Positions 1 to 10,772 are shown, counted from the stretch's first letter. The stretch: DNA of 64,000 nucleotides from Streptomyces shenzhenensis (GCF_003688995.1 NZ_PENI01000025.1:1-64000), one strand, 5' to 3'. Numbers and translations are program-made. Notes: generated from the sequence alone by a model not told the origin.

Positions 1-145
1 CGAGTTCCGCCAGGCGCCGGACCGACTCGGCCGGGTCCAGGGCCCGGCGGGTGGCGTCCCCGAACGGGTCCCTGCCCTGCCAGCCGACGGTCCACAGGCC
101 GAACGTGAACCGGTCCTCAGGGGTGGGGTTGAAGCGCTTCGACAT
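1..145 (-). CDS. xylA: Xylose isomerase, N-terminal part (gene runs off the window)
   Basis: The minus strand from the ATG at 145 reads MSKRFNPTPEDRFTFGLW and continues with TVGWQGRDPFGDATR, the N-terminus of actinobacterial D-xylose isomerases as I know them. The enzyme interconverts D-xylose and D-xylulose in the cytoplasm. An AAGGG ribosome site lies about 6 nt before the ATG. Only 48 codons are inside the window, so the catalytic His and metal ligands cannot be checked. It is divergent from an alpha-xylosidase, which would supply its substrate, and both probably share the 279-bp control region. The N-terminal match leaves little doubt about the family. Confidence 0.9.
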   Translation of the reverse strand, partial: MSKRFNPTPEDRFTFGLWTVGWQGRDPFGDATRRALDPAESVRRLAEL

Positions 146-424
146 CTGCGGCCCTTGCAGTCGTGCGATCCGGCAGCGGCGCCGGACGGGTTTGTTTGAT
201 GTGATGACTAATACGTCAAGTCGGTGTCACCGCGCTAGCCCCCGGTGGCCCGTATCTCTTCATGGCTCGATGTGAAGGGATCTACTGTCTCTGTAATCAT
301 GCCTGTTCAGCGGGTTGCCAACAAGGTTCAGGGCTCGTCGGCTGCATTTGTTTTGTGTACGATCAAATCCTGTGTGACGCTCCCGCATACCATCCGAAGG
401 TCGCTGCTCCCCCCGAGGAAGATC
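146..424. promoter_or_regulatory. Divergent control region between xylA and the alpha-xylosidase gene
   Basis: This gap is clearly more AT-rich than the flanking genes. It holds TGAC-TAATAC-GTCA at 205-218, a short inverted repeat next to a TTGACG that reads toward xylA on the minus strand. A GAGGAAG ribosome site (about 415-421) precedes the ATG at 425. An upstream in-frame start at 245 exists, but residues coded before 425 do not look like GH31 sequence. In streptomycetes xylose genes are often under ROK- or LacI-type repressors; no confident operator match is claimed here. Confidence 0.45.
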
Positions 425-2695
425 ATGAAGTTCACCGATGGCTTCTGGCGCATTCGCGAAGGCGTACAGATCTCGTACGCCACCGAAGTGCGCGACGTAC
501 GCGCCGAAGCGAAGCGCTTCACCACCTATGCGGCGGTGAAGAAGGTGACGCGGCGGGGGGACACGCTGAACGCGCCTCTCATCACGGCCGAGTGCTTCTC
601 GCCCGCCGAGGGCGTGATCGGCGTCCGCATCACCCATCACTCCGGCACCCGGCGGCCGGGCCCCGACTTCGCCCTCGCCGGCGCGGCGGACGGCGTCGGT
701 GCCGTGCGCCGGGACGGCACCGTCACGGAACTGGCCAGCGGCCCGCTGACTCTGCGCCTGGACAGCTCCGGCCCCTGGACGCTGGCCTTCCATGACGCCG
801 ACGGCCGCGAACTGACCCGCGCGAACGCCAAGAGCACCGCGTTCGCCACCACCGCCGAGGGCGCCCACCACATGATCGGGCGGCTCGCGCTCGGGGTCGG
901 CGAGCAGGTCTACGGCCTCGGTGAGCGCTTCACCCCGTTCGTCAAGAACGGCCAGGTCGTCGACGTCTGGCAGGCGGACGGCGGCACCAGCAGCGAGCAG
1001 GCGTACAAGAACGTCCCCTTCTACCTCTCCTCACGCGGCTACGGCGTCTTCGTCAACCACCCCGGGAAGGTCTCCTTCGAGGTGGGCTCCGAGGCGGTCG
1101 GGCAGGTTCAGTTCAGCGTCGCGGACCAGACGCTGGAGTACTACGTCGTCGCCGGGCCCACCCCCAAGGACGTCCTCGCCCGCTACACGGCCCTCACCGG
1201 CCGCCCCGCGCTCCCGCCGGCCTGGTCCTTCGGCCTCTGGCTCACCACCTCGTTCACCACGTCCTACGACGAGGGGACGGTCATGTCGTTCGTCGACGGC
1301 ATGGCCGAGCGCGGCATCCCGCTGTCCGTGTTCCACTTCGACTGCTTCTGGATGCGCGAGTACCAGTGGTGCGACTTCGCCTGGGACCCGGACGTCTTCC
1401 CCGATCCGGCGGGGATGCTCGCCCGGCTGAAGGCCAAGGGCCTGCGGATCAGCCTCTGGATCAACCCCTACATCGCCCAGAAGTCCCCGCTCTTCGACGA
1501 GGCCGCCCGGCTCGGGCACCTGGTGCACCGGCCGGACGGCGACGTGTGGCAGTGGGACCTGTGGCAGGCCGGCATGGGGCTGGTCGACTTCACGAGCCCC
1601 GACGCCCGCGCCTGGTTCCAGTCGAAGCTCAAGCCGCTGCTCGACCAGGGCGTCGACTCCTTCAAGACGGACTTCGGCGAGCGCATCCCGACCGATGTGG
1701 TCTGGCACGACGGCTCCGACCCGGAGCGGATGCACAACTACTACACACATCTGTACAACCGGACCGTGTTCGAACTCCTCGAGAAGGAGCGCGGGCAGGG
1801 CGAGGCCGTGCTGTTCGCCCGGTCCGCGACCGCGGGCGGCCAGCAGTACCCCGTGCACTGGGGCGGCGACTGCTGGTCCTCCTTCGAGGCCATGGCCGAG
1901 TCCCTCAGGGGCGGCCTGTCGCTGTCCCTGAGCGGGTTCGGCTTCTGGAGCCATGACATCGGCGGCTTCGAGGGCACGCCCGACCCGGCCGTGTTCAAGC
2001 GCTGGCTGGCCTTCGGACTGCTGTCCTCGCACAGCCGGCTGCACGGCTCGTCGTCGTACCGGGTGCCGTGGGAGTTCGGCGACGAGGCGGTGGAGGTCGC
2101 CCGCCGGTTCACCCGGCTCAAGCACCGCCTCATGCCCTACCTGTACGGGGCGGCCGTGACGGCCCACCGCACCGGCGTCCCGATGATGCGCCCCATGGTC
2201 CTCGAATTCCCGCACGACCCGGCGTGCCGCCCGCTGGACCGCCAGTATCTGCTCGGCGCCGACCTGCTGGTCGCGCCGGTGTTCGCCGAGGACGGCGAGG
2301 TGGAGGTCTACCTGCCCGAGGGCACCTGGACGCACCTGCTCACCGGCGAGCGGGTCACCGGCCCGGTGTGGCGCACCGAACGCCACGGCTACGACAGCCT
2401 GCCCCTGTACGTCCGTGAAGGCGCCGTCCTGCCGCTGGCCGGCGACGACAGCCGTCCGGACGGCGACTGGCTGGCGGAGCCGACCCTGCTCGTCCACCCC
2501 TCGGCCGCGCCCGCGTACACCCGGACGGTCACCGTGCCCGGTCTGACCGGCGCGCCGGCGGCCGTGTTCCGGCTCCGGCGCGAGGGCGACCTGCTGCGGG
2601 TCACCGCGGAAGGCACCGACGCGCGGTTCACGGTGCGTGTCGCGGGCGGAGCGAGCGCCACGGGGGCGGGCGAGGTGACCGTACCCCTGGCCTGA
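425..2695 (+). CDS. yicI: GH31 alpha-xylosidase (YicI type)
   Basis: The 756-residue cytoplasmic enzyme releases alpha-linked xylose from non-reducing ends, for example from xyloglucan oligosaccharides such as isoprimeverose. Both GH31 catalytic segments are visible. FKTDFGER places the nucleophile at D416 and VHWGGD places the acid/base at D482; as I recall these are the same numbers as in E. coli YicI. The GFGFWSHDIGGFE and SSHSRLHGS segments are also YicI-like. There is no signal peptide. The start at 425 was chosen because of the GAGGAAG site and the match MKFTDGFW. Its divergent neighbour xylA would use the xylose released. An alternative alpha-glucosidase specificity is less likely given the KTDFGERIPTDV segment. 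Confidence 0.93.
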   Translation: MKFTDGFWRIREGVQISYATEVRDVRAEAKRFTTYAAVKKVTRRGDTLNAPLITAECFSPAEGVIGVRITHHSGTRRPGPDFALAGAADGVGAVRRDGTVTELASGPLTLRLDSSGPWTLAFHDADGRELTRANAKSTAFATTAEGAHHMIGRLALGVGEQVYGLGERFTPFVKNGQVVDVWQADGGTSSEQAYKNVPFYLSSRGYGVFVNHPGKVSFEVGSEAVGQVQFSVADQTLEYYVVAGPTPKDVLARYTALTGRPALPPAWSFGLWLTTSFTTSYDEGTVMSFVDGMAERGIPLSVFHFDCFWMREYQWCDFAWDPDVFPDPAGMLARLKAKGLRISLWINPYIAQKSPLFDEAARLGHLVHRPDGDVWQWDLWQAGMGLVDFTSPDARAWFQSKLKPLLDQGVDSFKTDFGERIPTDVVWHDGSDPERMHNYYTHLYNRTVFELLEKERGQGEAVLFARSATAGGQQYPVHWGGDCWSSFEAMAESLRGGLSLSLSGFGFWSHDIGGFEGTPDPAVFKRWLAFGLLSSHSRLHGSSSYRVPWEFGDEAVEVARRFTRLKHRLMPYLYGAAVTAHRTGVPMMRPMVLEFPHDPACRPLDRQYLLGADLLVAPVFAEDGEVEVYLPEGTWTHLLTGERVTGPVWRTERHGYDSLPLYVREGAVLPLAGDDSRPDGDWLAEPTLLVHPSAAPAYTRTVTVPGLTGAPAAVFRLRREGDLLRVTAEGTDARFTVRVAGGASATGAGEVTVPLA

Positions 2696-2755
2696 CCCCC
2701 GGATCGGGGCGGGTCCCTGTCGAGATCGGGCGGGACGGCGAGGCATGGTGGAGAT

Positions 2756-3613
2756 GTGATCGCGCTCGCCGTCGTCTGTGCCGTCGCGGGGGCCGCCAGC
2801 AATGCCGTGGGGACGGCTTTCCAGCGCAAGGCCGCCTCCACGGTGTCCCGGGGCGGCGGCCTCGGCCTGATGATCGCCCTCGTGCGGCGGCCCGCCTGGT
2901 CGATCGGCATCGCCGGGGTGGTGGGCGCCGCGGTCTTCCAGGCCCTGGCCCTGGTCAACGGGCCGATGGCGCTGGTCCAGCCGCTGTTCGTGCTGGAACT
3001 GCCGTTCGCCCTGCTGGTCGTCGCACCGCTGATGCACCGCAGGCTGCCCGCCGCCGGCTGGCGGGCCGTCGCCGGGCTGGTCGGCGGGCTCGCCCTGGTC
3101 CTGGCCGCGGCGGCGCCCTCGGGCACCCGCAACGAGGCGGCCATGGTGCGCTGGCTGCCGGTGCTGGCCCTGACCCTGGGCGCGATGGTCCTCGCCGTCC
3201 TCCTGGCCCGTCCGGCGCGCTCCTCCCTGTTCCGCGCGGCGGCCCTGGCCACGGCCGCCGCGATCGGCAACGCCCTGACGGCCGCGCTGATGAAGTCGGC
3301 CACGGGCGTGCTCGCCGACTCGGGGTTCACCGCCTTCCTGCGCACCTGGCAGACCTACGGCTTCGCGCTGGCCGGCGTCGGCGCGCTGCTGCTGCTGGAG
3401 AACTCCCTCCAGGCCGGCGCGCTGGTCGCCTCGCAGCCCGCGCTGACCCTCGGCGACGCGACGGTGAGCCTGCTGCTGGGCGTGGCGCTGTTCGGCGAGC
3501 ATGTCCGCACCGGCTGGTGGCTGCTGCCGGAGCTGGCGGGCGTCCTGCTGATCCTGTGGGGCGTCCTGCGGCTGACCCGGGTGGTGCCGCACCTGATCGA
3601 CCCGCACCGCTGA
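2756..3613 (+). CDS. DMT-superfamily (EamA-like) membrane protein
   Basis: A 285-residue polytopic membrane protein with about nine or ten hydrophobic segments and few charged loops, the size and pattern of EamA/DMT permeases. Segments such as GPMALVQPLFVLELPFALL and a C-terminal half beginning near residue 140 suggest the usual internal duplication. The start is GTG at 2756, with GGTGGAG just upstream. It begins 60 bp after the alpha-xylosidase stop and ends before a GC hairpin, so it could be cotranscribed with it. The substrate cannot be told from sequence. Related actinobacterial proteins are annotated only as DMT transporters, so the family is firm and the role is unknown. Confidence 0.75.
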   Translation: MIALAVVCAVAGAASNAVGTAFQRKAASTVSRGGGLGLMIALVRRPAWSIGIAGVVGAAVFQALALVNGPMALVQPLFVLELPFALLVVAPLMHRRLPAAGWRAVAGLVGGLALVLAAAAPSGTRNEAAMVRWLPVLALTLGAMVLAVLLARPARSSLFRAAALATAAAIGNALTAALMKSATGVLADSGFTAFLRTWQTYGFALAGVGALLLLENSLQAGALVASQPALTLGDATVSLLLGVALFGEHVRTGWWLLPELAGVLLILWGVLRLTRVVPHLIDPHR

Positions 3614-3635
3614 GACTCGACGGTGCCGCCCCTGC

Positions 3636-3672
3636 CCGGGCGGCGGCCCGGCGCCGGGCGGGCGCCGCCCGG
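3636..3672 (+). terminator. GC-rich hairpin after the DMT gene
   Basis: CCGGGCGGCG (3636-3645) pairs perfectly with CGCCGCCCGG (3663-3672), and the 17-nt loop is itself nearly palindromic. It lies 23 nt after the stop codon. There is no T-run, which is common for actinobacterial terminators. Confidence 0.5.
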
Positions 3673-3709
3673 TGAGCGCGCCGGTCGTCTCACCATGCGT
3701 CGGTGGCAT

Positions 3710-3739
3710 TTGACATTAGATCCTCTTATGGCAGATAAA
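3710..3739 (+). promoter_or_regulatory. Possible sigma-70-type promoter for the DUF1684/peptide-importer operon
   Basis: TTGACA at 3710-3715 is followed after about 18 bases by GATAAA (3734-3739) in a locally AT-rich stretch, about 70 bases before the DUF1684 start. The -35 is a perfect match and the -10 is weak. Confidence 0.35.
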
Positions 3740-3809
3740 GAGCATGCTTTGGTCACTCAGTCGCGCAGCCCGATGTCCGCGGTGTGAGGCCGCCGTCCCT
3801 GCTACGCGA

Positions 3810-4550
3810 ATGAGTCCGACCGTGTCCCGTGCCCTCACCGACCAGCCCGCCACCGATGCCGTCGCGCGCTGGCACGCCTGGCGCGCCGAGCGCCTGCGGG
3901 CCCTCACCGCGCCGACCGGGAACCTCGCGCTCGTCGAGACCCGCTGGCTCCCGGCCGGCGAGCGTCCGGACACGGAGCGGGCCGGCGCCGGCCGGCCGGA
4001 CACCGTGACCGTCACCACACTCCGGCGGACCGACCTCGTCACCGGCGAGCCCGAGCATGGCCTGCGCCTCTGGGACGCCGACTCGCCGGCCATCCGCCGC
4101 TTCGACCGGGTCGACACCTTCCCGTACGACCCCGCCTGGGTGCTGCACGCCACCTACACGCCCGTGCCCGGGGCCCGCCGGGTGCCCTTCGAACACATCC
4201 GGGACAACGGCGGCACCCGTGACCTCGTCGTCCCCGGTGACATCACGCTCACCGTCGACGGCCGCGACCACACCCTCAGCGCCTTCGACGACGACGGCAC
4301 CCTGCTGCTCGTCTTCGGCGACCCCACCAACGGGGACACGACCTACGGCGCCGGCCGATTCCTCTTCGTGCAGCGCACCGCGGACGAGGACCGCGTCCTG
4401 CTCGACTTCAACCGTGCCTTCGTGCCGCCCTGCGGGTTCTCCGATCAGTACAACTGTCCGATGCCGCCCCGGCAGAACCGCTTCCACCTGCCCGTCGAGG
4501 CCGGTGAGAAGCGCCCCGTCTTCCGCGGCGGCGTCCCCGCGCAGCACTGA
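3810..4550 (+). CDS. DUF1684 family protein
   Basis: A 246-residue soluble protein. The C-terminal segment CGFSDQYNCPMPPRQNRF followed by EAGEK (about residues 207-232) is the signature of the DUF1684 family, whose members have no assigned reaction. The N-terminal WHAWRAERLRALTAPTGNLAL also fits. No signal peptide is seen. ATG 3810 is the likely start although the ribosome site is poor; GTG 3822 is an alternative, and the reading frame stays open upstream to 3744. It is the first gene of a five-component peptide ABC importer operon, 44 bp before the binding protein. The pairing may be functional, but the role is unknown. Confidence 0.8.
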   Translation: MSPTVSRALTDQPATDAVARWHAWRAERLRALTAPTGNLALVETRWLPAGERPDTERAGAGRPDTVTVTTLRRTDLVTGEPEHGLRLWDADSPAIRRFDRVDTFPYDPAWVLHATYTPVPGARRVPFEHIRDNGGTRDLVVPGDITLTVDGRDHTLSAFDDDGTLLLVFGDPTNGDTTYGAGRFLFVQRTADEDRVLLDFNRAFVPPCGFSDQYNCPMPPRQNRFHLPVEAGEKRPVFRGGVPAQH

Positions 4551-4594
4551 TCCCGCAGCCCCCTCCGCACCGCAGCACGAAAGCGCACATCACC

Positions 4595-6114
<1,520 letters not shown>

Positions 6115-6115
<1 letters not shown>

Positions 6116-7080
6116 TGGCGCGCTACCTCCTGCGCCGGCTGGTCTTCCTCGTGGTGTCGCTGGCCCTGGCGAGCGTGGTGCTGTTCGTGCTGCTGCGCCT
6201 GCTGCCCGGTGATCCGGCCAACGCGCTCACCTCGGTGGGCGCGAGCCCCGAGCAGATCGCCGCGGCCCGGCACGCCATCGGCTCCGACAAGCCGCTGCCC
6301 GAGCAGTTCACCCACTGGCTCGGGCAGTTGGCGAGCGGCGACCTCGGCACCTCCTTCGTCAGCTCGCTGCCCGTCGGACCCGAGGTCTCCGCCCGGCTCG
6401 ACGTCACCGTGCCGCTGACCCTCGCGGCCTTCGTCCTGGCCGTCCTCATCGCCGTACCCGCCGGGTTCGTCGCCGCCCACAAGCGGCACACCTGGTACGG
6501 CGCCCTGCTCAGCGGCGTCTCCCAACTCGGCATCGCCATCCCGGTGTTCTGGCTCGGCATGATCTTCATCGCCGTGTTCGCGCTGAACGCGGGCTGGCTG
6601 CCCGCCGGCGGCTTCCCGCAGGACGGCTGGTCCGCCCCCGCGGACGCGATCCGCTCGCTGGTGCTGCCGGTCGTCACCATCGCGCTGGTGATGAGCGCGT
6701 CCCTGATCCGGTACGTCCGCTCCGCCACCCTCGACGTGCTGGGCAGCGACTATCTGCGCACCGCCCGCGCCCTGGGCTCCTCCTTCGGAGGGGCCATGTG
6801 GCGGCACGGACTGCGCAACGCCTCCGTACCGGTGATCTCCGTGCTCGGCATCGAACTCGCCTCGACCCTGCTGGGCGCGGTCGTCGTGGAGTCCGTGTAC
6901 GCGCTGCCCGGCCTGGGCTCGATGCTCGCCACCGGCATCGCCCAGCACGACTACCCGGTCATCCAGGGCGTGCTGTTCGTCTCCACCCTCGCCGTGCTGC
7001 TCATCGGCTTCGCCGCCGACCTGGTCCAGCGGATCATCGACCCGCGGCTGCGCGGCCGACTGTCGGGAGGTGCCCGATGA
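6115..7080 (+). CDS. dppB: Peptide ABC transporter permease, DppB type
   Basis: A 321-residue inner-membrane permease with about six transmembrane segments. The N-terminus MARYLLRRLVFLVVSLALASVV and LRLLPGDPA are typical of DppB/OppB. The coupling-loop segment DYLRTARALGSSFGGAMWRHGLRNA (about residues 210-235) is the EAA-type contact with the ATPases. The ATG overlaps the receptor gene stop by one base (TGATG), so translation is coupled. It forms the channel together with the DppC-type partner encoded next. Confidence 0.88.
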
Positions 7081-7955
7081 CCGGGACCGACGCGCTCGAA
7101 CCGGCGCGGCCCAAGAACGCGGCACGCGCCGGGCGGCGGGTCCGCGGCACCGCCACGCTCGTCGTCGGCTGCGTCCTGGCGGGCGCCATCGCCCTGCTCG
7201 CCCTGGTCTCGTTGTTCTGGCTGCCGTTCCCGGCCGACGACACCTCCGGCGGGCGGCTCACCGGTCCCGGCGAGGGACATCTGCTCGGCACCGACAAGCT
7301 CGGCCGTGACCTGTTCACCCAGGTGATGACCGGCTCCCGGATCGCCGTCGAGGCGGGCCTGGGCTCCGTGCTCATCGCCGCCGTGATCGGCGTCACCCTC
7401 GGCGTGCTCGCCGCGTTCGCGCAGGGCTGGCTCGACGACACGCTCTCCGCGTTCCTCGACATCCTGATCGCGTTCCCGACCCTGCTGCTCGCGATGCTCA
7501 TCGTGGCCGCACGCTCGGCGACCCTCGGCTCCGCGGTCCTCGCGATCGGACTGGCGCAGAGCGCCGTCGTCGCCCGGTTGGCGCGCATCCTCGTCAAGCG
7601 GGTCCTGGCGCAGGACTACATCACCGCCGCCCGCACCTCCGGCACGTCCTGGCCGCGCACCGTGCTCGGCCATGTCCTGCCCAACATCTGGCCCACCCTC
7701 GTCGTCAACCTGGCCCTGCAGTTCGGGCTCGCCGTGCTCGCCGAGGCCGGACTGTCGTACCTGGGACTCGGCGCGCCGCCGCCCAACGCCTCATGGGGCC
7801 GGATGCTCCAGGAGGCGCAGGCCACCTTCACCACCGCCCCCGCCGGCGCCCTGGCCCCCGGCATCCTGCTCGTCCTGCTCGTGATCGGCGTCAACCTCAT
7901 CGCCGACGGGCTGCGCGACACCCTCGACCCGGCGACCCGCCGGAGGCGCACATGA
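7077..7955 (+). CDS. dppC: Peptide ABC transporter permease, DppC type
   Basis: A 292-residue partner permease. After an N-terminal tail and one transmembrane segment comes the DppC hallmark HLLGTDKLGRDLFTQVMTGS. The EAA-type loop is DYITAARTSGTSWPRTVLGH, and AEAGLSYLGLGAPPPNASWG is the conserved C-terminal part. Start ATG 7077 shares ATGA with the preceding stop. It pairs with DppB to make the translocation pathway. Confidence 0.88.
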   Translation: MTGTDALEPARPKNAARAGRRVRGTATLVVGCVLAGAIALLALVSLFWLPFPADDTSGGRLTGPGEGHLLGTDKLGRDLFTQVMTGSRIAVEAGLGSVLIAAVIGVTLGVLAAFAQGWLDDTLSAFLDILIAFPTLLLAMLIVAARSATLGSAVLAIGLAQSAVVARLARILVKRVLAQDYITAARTSGTSWPRTVLGHVLPNIWPTLVVNLALQFGLAVLAEAGLSYLGLGAPPPNASWGRMLQEAQATFTTAPAGALAPGILLVLLVIGVNLIADGLRDTLDPATRRRRT

Positions 7956-8752
7956 CCCTCCTCGACGTCCGTGGCCTGACCGTCCGCACCGGCGACGGCC
8001 GGACACTGGTCGACGACCTGTCCTTCAGCGTGGCGAGCGGCGAACGGCTGGGCCTCATCGGCGAGTCCGGCTCCGGCAAGTCGCTCACGACGCTCGCGGT
8101 GCTCGGCCTGCTGCCCGACGGCATGTCCGCCACCGGCAGCGTGGAACTGGCCGGCACCCAGATCGTCGGCGCGCGCGAGAAGCAGCTGACCGCCGTGCGC
8201 GGCCGGGACGCCGCCGTCGTCTTCCAGGAGCCGCTGACCGCGCTCGACCCGCTGATGCGGGTGGGCCGCCAGGTCGCCGAACCCCTGGGCAGGCGCACCG
8301 GTCTGAAGGGCGCCGCCCTGCGGGAGGCCGTGGGCGAGGCATTGGCACAGGTGCGCCTGCCCGAGCCGGAGCGCATCGCGCGCGCCTACCCGCACGAGAT
8401 CTCCGGCGGCCAGCGGCAGCGCGTCGCCCTCGCGCTGGCCCTGGCCTGCGCGCCCCGGCTGCTGATCGCCGACGAGCCGACCACCGCCCTGGACGTGTCC
8501 GTGCAGGCGGAGATGCTGGACCTGATCGACGCCCTGGTCCGGGAACGGGAGATGGCGGTGCTCTTCGTCAGCCACGACCTCGCCGTCGTCGCCCGGGTGA
8601 CCGACCGCGCCCTGGTGCTGAAGGACGGCCGGGCCGTCGAGGAGGGCACGGTCCACGACCTCGTCCGCGCCCCGCGCGCGCCCTACACCAGGGACCTCGT
8701 GGCCAGCGCCCGGACACTGGAGTCCGCCCTGGACCTGAGGAGCCCGCGGTGA
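7952..8752 (+). CDS. dppD: Peptide ABC transporter ATP-binding protein, DppD type
   Basis: A 266-residue cytoplasmic ATPase. The Walker A motif is GESGSGKS (residues 37-44), the ABC signature is ISGGQRQR (151-158), Walker B is LLIADEPT (171-178), and the switch histidine is in FVSHD. The protein stops soon after the APYTRDLVAS segment, so it lacks the long cysteine-containing oligopeptide C-terminal domain of many DppD proteins. The start overlaps the previous stop by four bases (ATGA). It powers the importer as a heterodimer with the next ATPase. Confidence 0.88.
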   Translation: MTLLDVRGLTVRTGDGRTLVDDLSFSVASGERLGLIGESGSGKSLTTLAVLGLLPDGMSATGSVELAGTQIVGAREKQLTAVRGRDAAVVFQEPLTALDPLMRVGRQVAEPLGRRTGLKGAALREAVGEALAQVRLPEPERIARAYPHEISGGQRQRVALALALACAPRLLIADEPTTALDVSVQAEMLDLIDALVREREMAVLFVSHDLAVVARVTDRALVLKDGRAVEEGTVHDLVRAPRAPYTRDLVASARTLESALDLRSPR

Positions 8753-9513
8753 CGCCCGTACTGGAACTGAAGGACGTGGCACTGCGCCACCGGGGGAGCG
8801 CCGCCAACACCGTGGAGGACGTCTCCCTCGCCGTCGAGGCCGGGCACAGCCTCGCCCTGGTGGGCGAGTCCGGGGCGGGCAAGACGACCCTGCTGCGGCT
8901 GCTGCTCGGCCTGTCCCGGCCGACCGCCGGCGCCGTACGCTTCGACGGCGCCGAGCTGTCCCCGGGCGACCGGGCGCAGATGCGCCGCTTCAGGCGCAGT
9001 GTGCAGTGCGTCTTCCAGGACCCCTACTCCTCCCTGGACCCGCGCCGGCGTGTCGCCGCCGTCGTGGCCGAGCCGCTGCGCTCCCTGGGCATCGACACCC
9101 GGGCCGGTGCGGCGCCGAAGGTGGCCGCGGCCCTGGAACGCGTGGGCCTGCCGGCCGACGCGGCGGACCGCTATCCGCACGAGTTCTCCGGCGGACAGCG
9201 CCAGCGCATCGCCATCGCCCGGGCCACGGTGTGCGGGCCGCGCGTGCTGCTCGCCGACGAACCCGTCAGCGCGCTCGACGTCACCACCCGGGTCAAGGTC
9301 GTCGACCTGCTCGCCGAGTTGCAGCGGGAACAGGGCCTGACGCTGGTGATGGTCTCCCACGATCTGTCGGTCGTCGCCTCCCTGTGCGAGCGCACCGCCG
9401 TACTGGAACGCGGCCGCATCGTCGAACAGGGCGACACCGCCCAGGTGCTGGGCGAGCCGGCGCATCCGTACACCCGCAGGCTGATCGAGAGCGTGCCCCG
9501 CCTGCCGGTCTGA
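8749..9513 (+). CDS. dppF: Peptide ABC transporter ATP-binding protein, DppF type
   Basis: A 254-residue ATPase with Walker A GESGAGKT (residues 39-46), signature FSGGQRQR (147-154) and Walker B VLLADEP (167-173). VFQDPYSSLDPRR is typical of DppF/OppF. The GTG start at 8749 overlaps the previous stop. It is the last gene of the operon; 47 bp further on lies the end of a convergent regulator gene. Confidence 0.87.
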   Translation: MTPVLELKDVALRHRGSAANTVEDVSLAVEAGHSLALVGESGAGKTTLLRLLLGLSRPTAGAVRFDGAELSPGDRAQMRRFRRSVQCVFQDPYSSLDPRRRVAAVVAEPLRSLGIDTRAGAAPKVAAALERVGLPADAADRYPHEFSGGQRQRIAIARATVCGPRVLLADEPVSALDVTTRVKVVDLLAELQREQGLTLVMVSHDLSVVASLCERTAVLERGRIVEQGDTAQVLGEPAHPYTRRLIESVPRLPV

Positions 9514-9560
9514 CCGGGACCCGCGGTCGCCGGCCACCCGCCGCAAGGCCCGTCCGCGGT

Positions 9561-10772
9561 TCACTCGGTGTGGTCGCCGTCCCGCAGATGCAGCGAACGC
9601 AGCGCCGCCTCCAGAGCGAAGCGGTGCTCGGGGTCGGTGAGGCGGTCGCCGAGATGGGCGTCGAGGTTCCGCAGGCGGTAGCGCACCGTCTGGGCGTGCA
9701 CGCCCAGCATCTCGCCGACCTGCTCCGCGGGCGCCCGGGTGGAGATGTGCACGCGCAGGGTCTCCATGAGCCGGCTGCGCCTGCTGCTCGGCAGCCCGTC
9801 GAGCGGCGCCAGTTCGCGGGCCGCCAGATGGGACACGAGCGGCGGGTCCGACAACAGCCACAGCGTCACCAGATGGTCCTCGCAGCGGGTCAGCGGCGCG
9901 TCGGCCACGACCCCCTCGTCGATCAGCTGGAGCACGCGGCGCGCCCAGCGGATGGAGTCGGCGGCCTGGGCGAGCGGCACCGTCAGGCCCGCGACGGCGC
10001 GCGTACCCGCCAGCGCCGTGTCCAGCATCGCGAGCCGGTCCGGGGTCAGGGCCCCTGGGACGAGCAGATGGGGCTGCGGAATGTCCAGGTCCGCCAGGAC
10101 GTCACCGGCCAGTCCCGCCTCCAGATGGTCGGGCGCGGGCGAACGCAGCGCGACGAGCGTGACCTCCGCGGGCAGCGGCCAGGCGGCGGCCTCGCACAGC
10201 CCGGACACGGTCGCCTGGGGCAGCGGCGGCGCGGCGAGGATCAGATGCAGCAACTGTCTTCGTACCGCCGAGACCTCGGACGAGGCCCGCGACTGCACCT
10301 CCACATAGCCCTCGCGGGAGAGCGCCTCCAACTCCTCGACATAGGCGAACAGGGCGTCGGCGAAGGCGAGGATGACGGTGGGCGACAGGCTGTACTGACG
10401 GCCCACGGCCTTGGCGCGGCGCAGGGCGATGCGCGCGCCCAGCCGGTAGGCCCCCTGGAGGGTGTCCAGCTCCCGGCCCTCATAGGCCTCCACGCGCCCG
10501 AACTTGCGTAACAGTTCGTCGCGCAGCGCCGAGTTCTTGTCCGGTTCCGCGACGCGGTCCACGAAGGCGGCCAGGGCCTCCTCGACACCCTGCCGGATGG
10601 CGTCGGCGTTGGGGCCGTTGAGCAGCCGGCCGTAGACGGGATAGGCGCGGGTGACCTCGATGCGTATTTCCTTCATGAGACCGGGCAACTCCGGTCGCAT
10701 GAAGGCCGCGAACTCCCTGGGCAGGGGTTCGAGCGGTTCTCCGACCTGCGGCGACCGTACGGTTGAAGGCAT
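9561..10772 (-). CDS. PucR-type (CdaR-like) transcriptional regulator
   Basis: A 403-residue cytoplasmic regulator. The C-terminal 60 residues hold the PucR helix-turn-helix: RLMETLRVHISTRAPAEQ, then LGVHAQTVRYRLRNLDAHLG and an EHRFALEAALR tail. The N-terminal part is helical with no recognisable ligand domain; the middle resembles the GGDEF-like region of PucR/CdaR proteins. The ATG at 10772 has GAGGGA about 10 nt upstream. It is convergent with the peptide importer and reads in the same direction as the exported-protein genes, so it could control either group or the mce operon. The target is not visible in the sequence. Confidence 0.85.
   Translation of the reverse strand: MPSTVRSPQVGEPLEPLPREFAAFMRPELPGLMKEIRIEVTRAYPVYGRLLNGPNADAIRQGVEEALAAFVDRVAEPDKNSALRDELLRKFGRVEAYEGRELDTLQGAYRLGARIALRRAKAVGRQYSLSPTVILAFADALFAYVEELEALSREGYVEVQSRASSEVSAVRRQLLHLILAAPPLPQATVSGLCEAAAWPLPAEVTLVALRSPAPDHLEAGLAGDVLADLDIPQPHLLVPGALTPDRLAMLDTALAGTRAVAGLTVPLAQAADSIRWARRVLQLIDEGVVADAPLTRCEDHLVTLWLLSDPPLVSHLAARELAPLDGLPSSRRSRLMETLRVHISTRAPAEQVGEMLGVHAQTVRYRLRNLDAHLGDRLTDPEHRFALEAALRSLHLRDGDHTE

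Noticed and set aside
245..424. N-terminal extension of the alpha-xylosidase reading frame
   Set aside because: The extra 60 residues are unlike GH31 proteins and run through the AT-richer promoter region; the GAGGAAG site fits ATG 425.
1031..3709. Very long minus-strand ORF opposite the alpha-xylosidase and DMT genes (and similar ones opposite the mce, GH106 and GH127 genes)
   Set aside because: Arg/Gly/Ala/His-rich shadow frames of high-GC genes without domains or starts; the opposite strand carries clear protein families.
3728..3787. A 19-codon ORF (MADKEHALVTQ...) before the DUF1684 gene, as a possible leader peptide
   Set aside because: No ribosome site, overlaps the putative -10, and no attenuator-like hairpin or run of regulatory codons follows.
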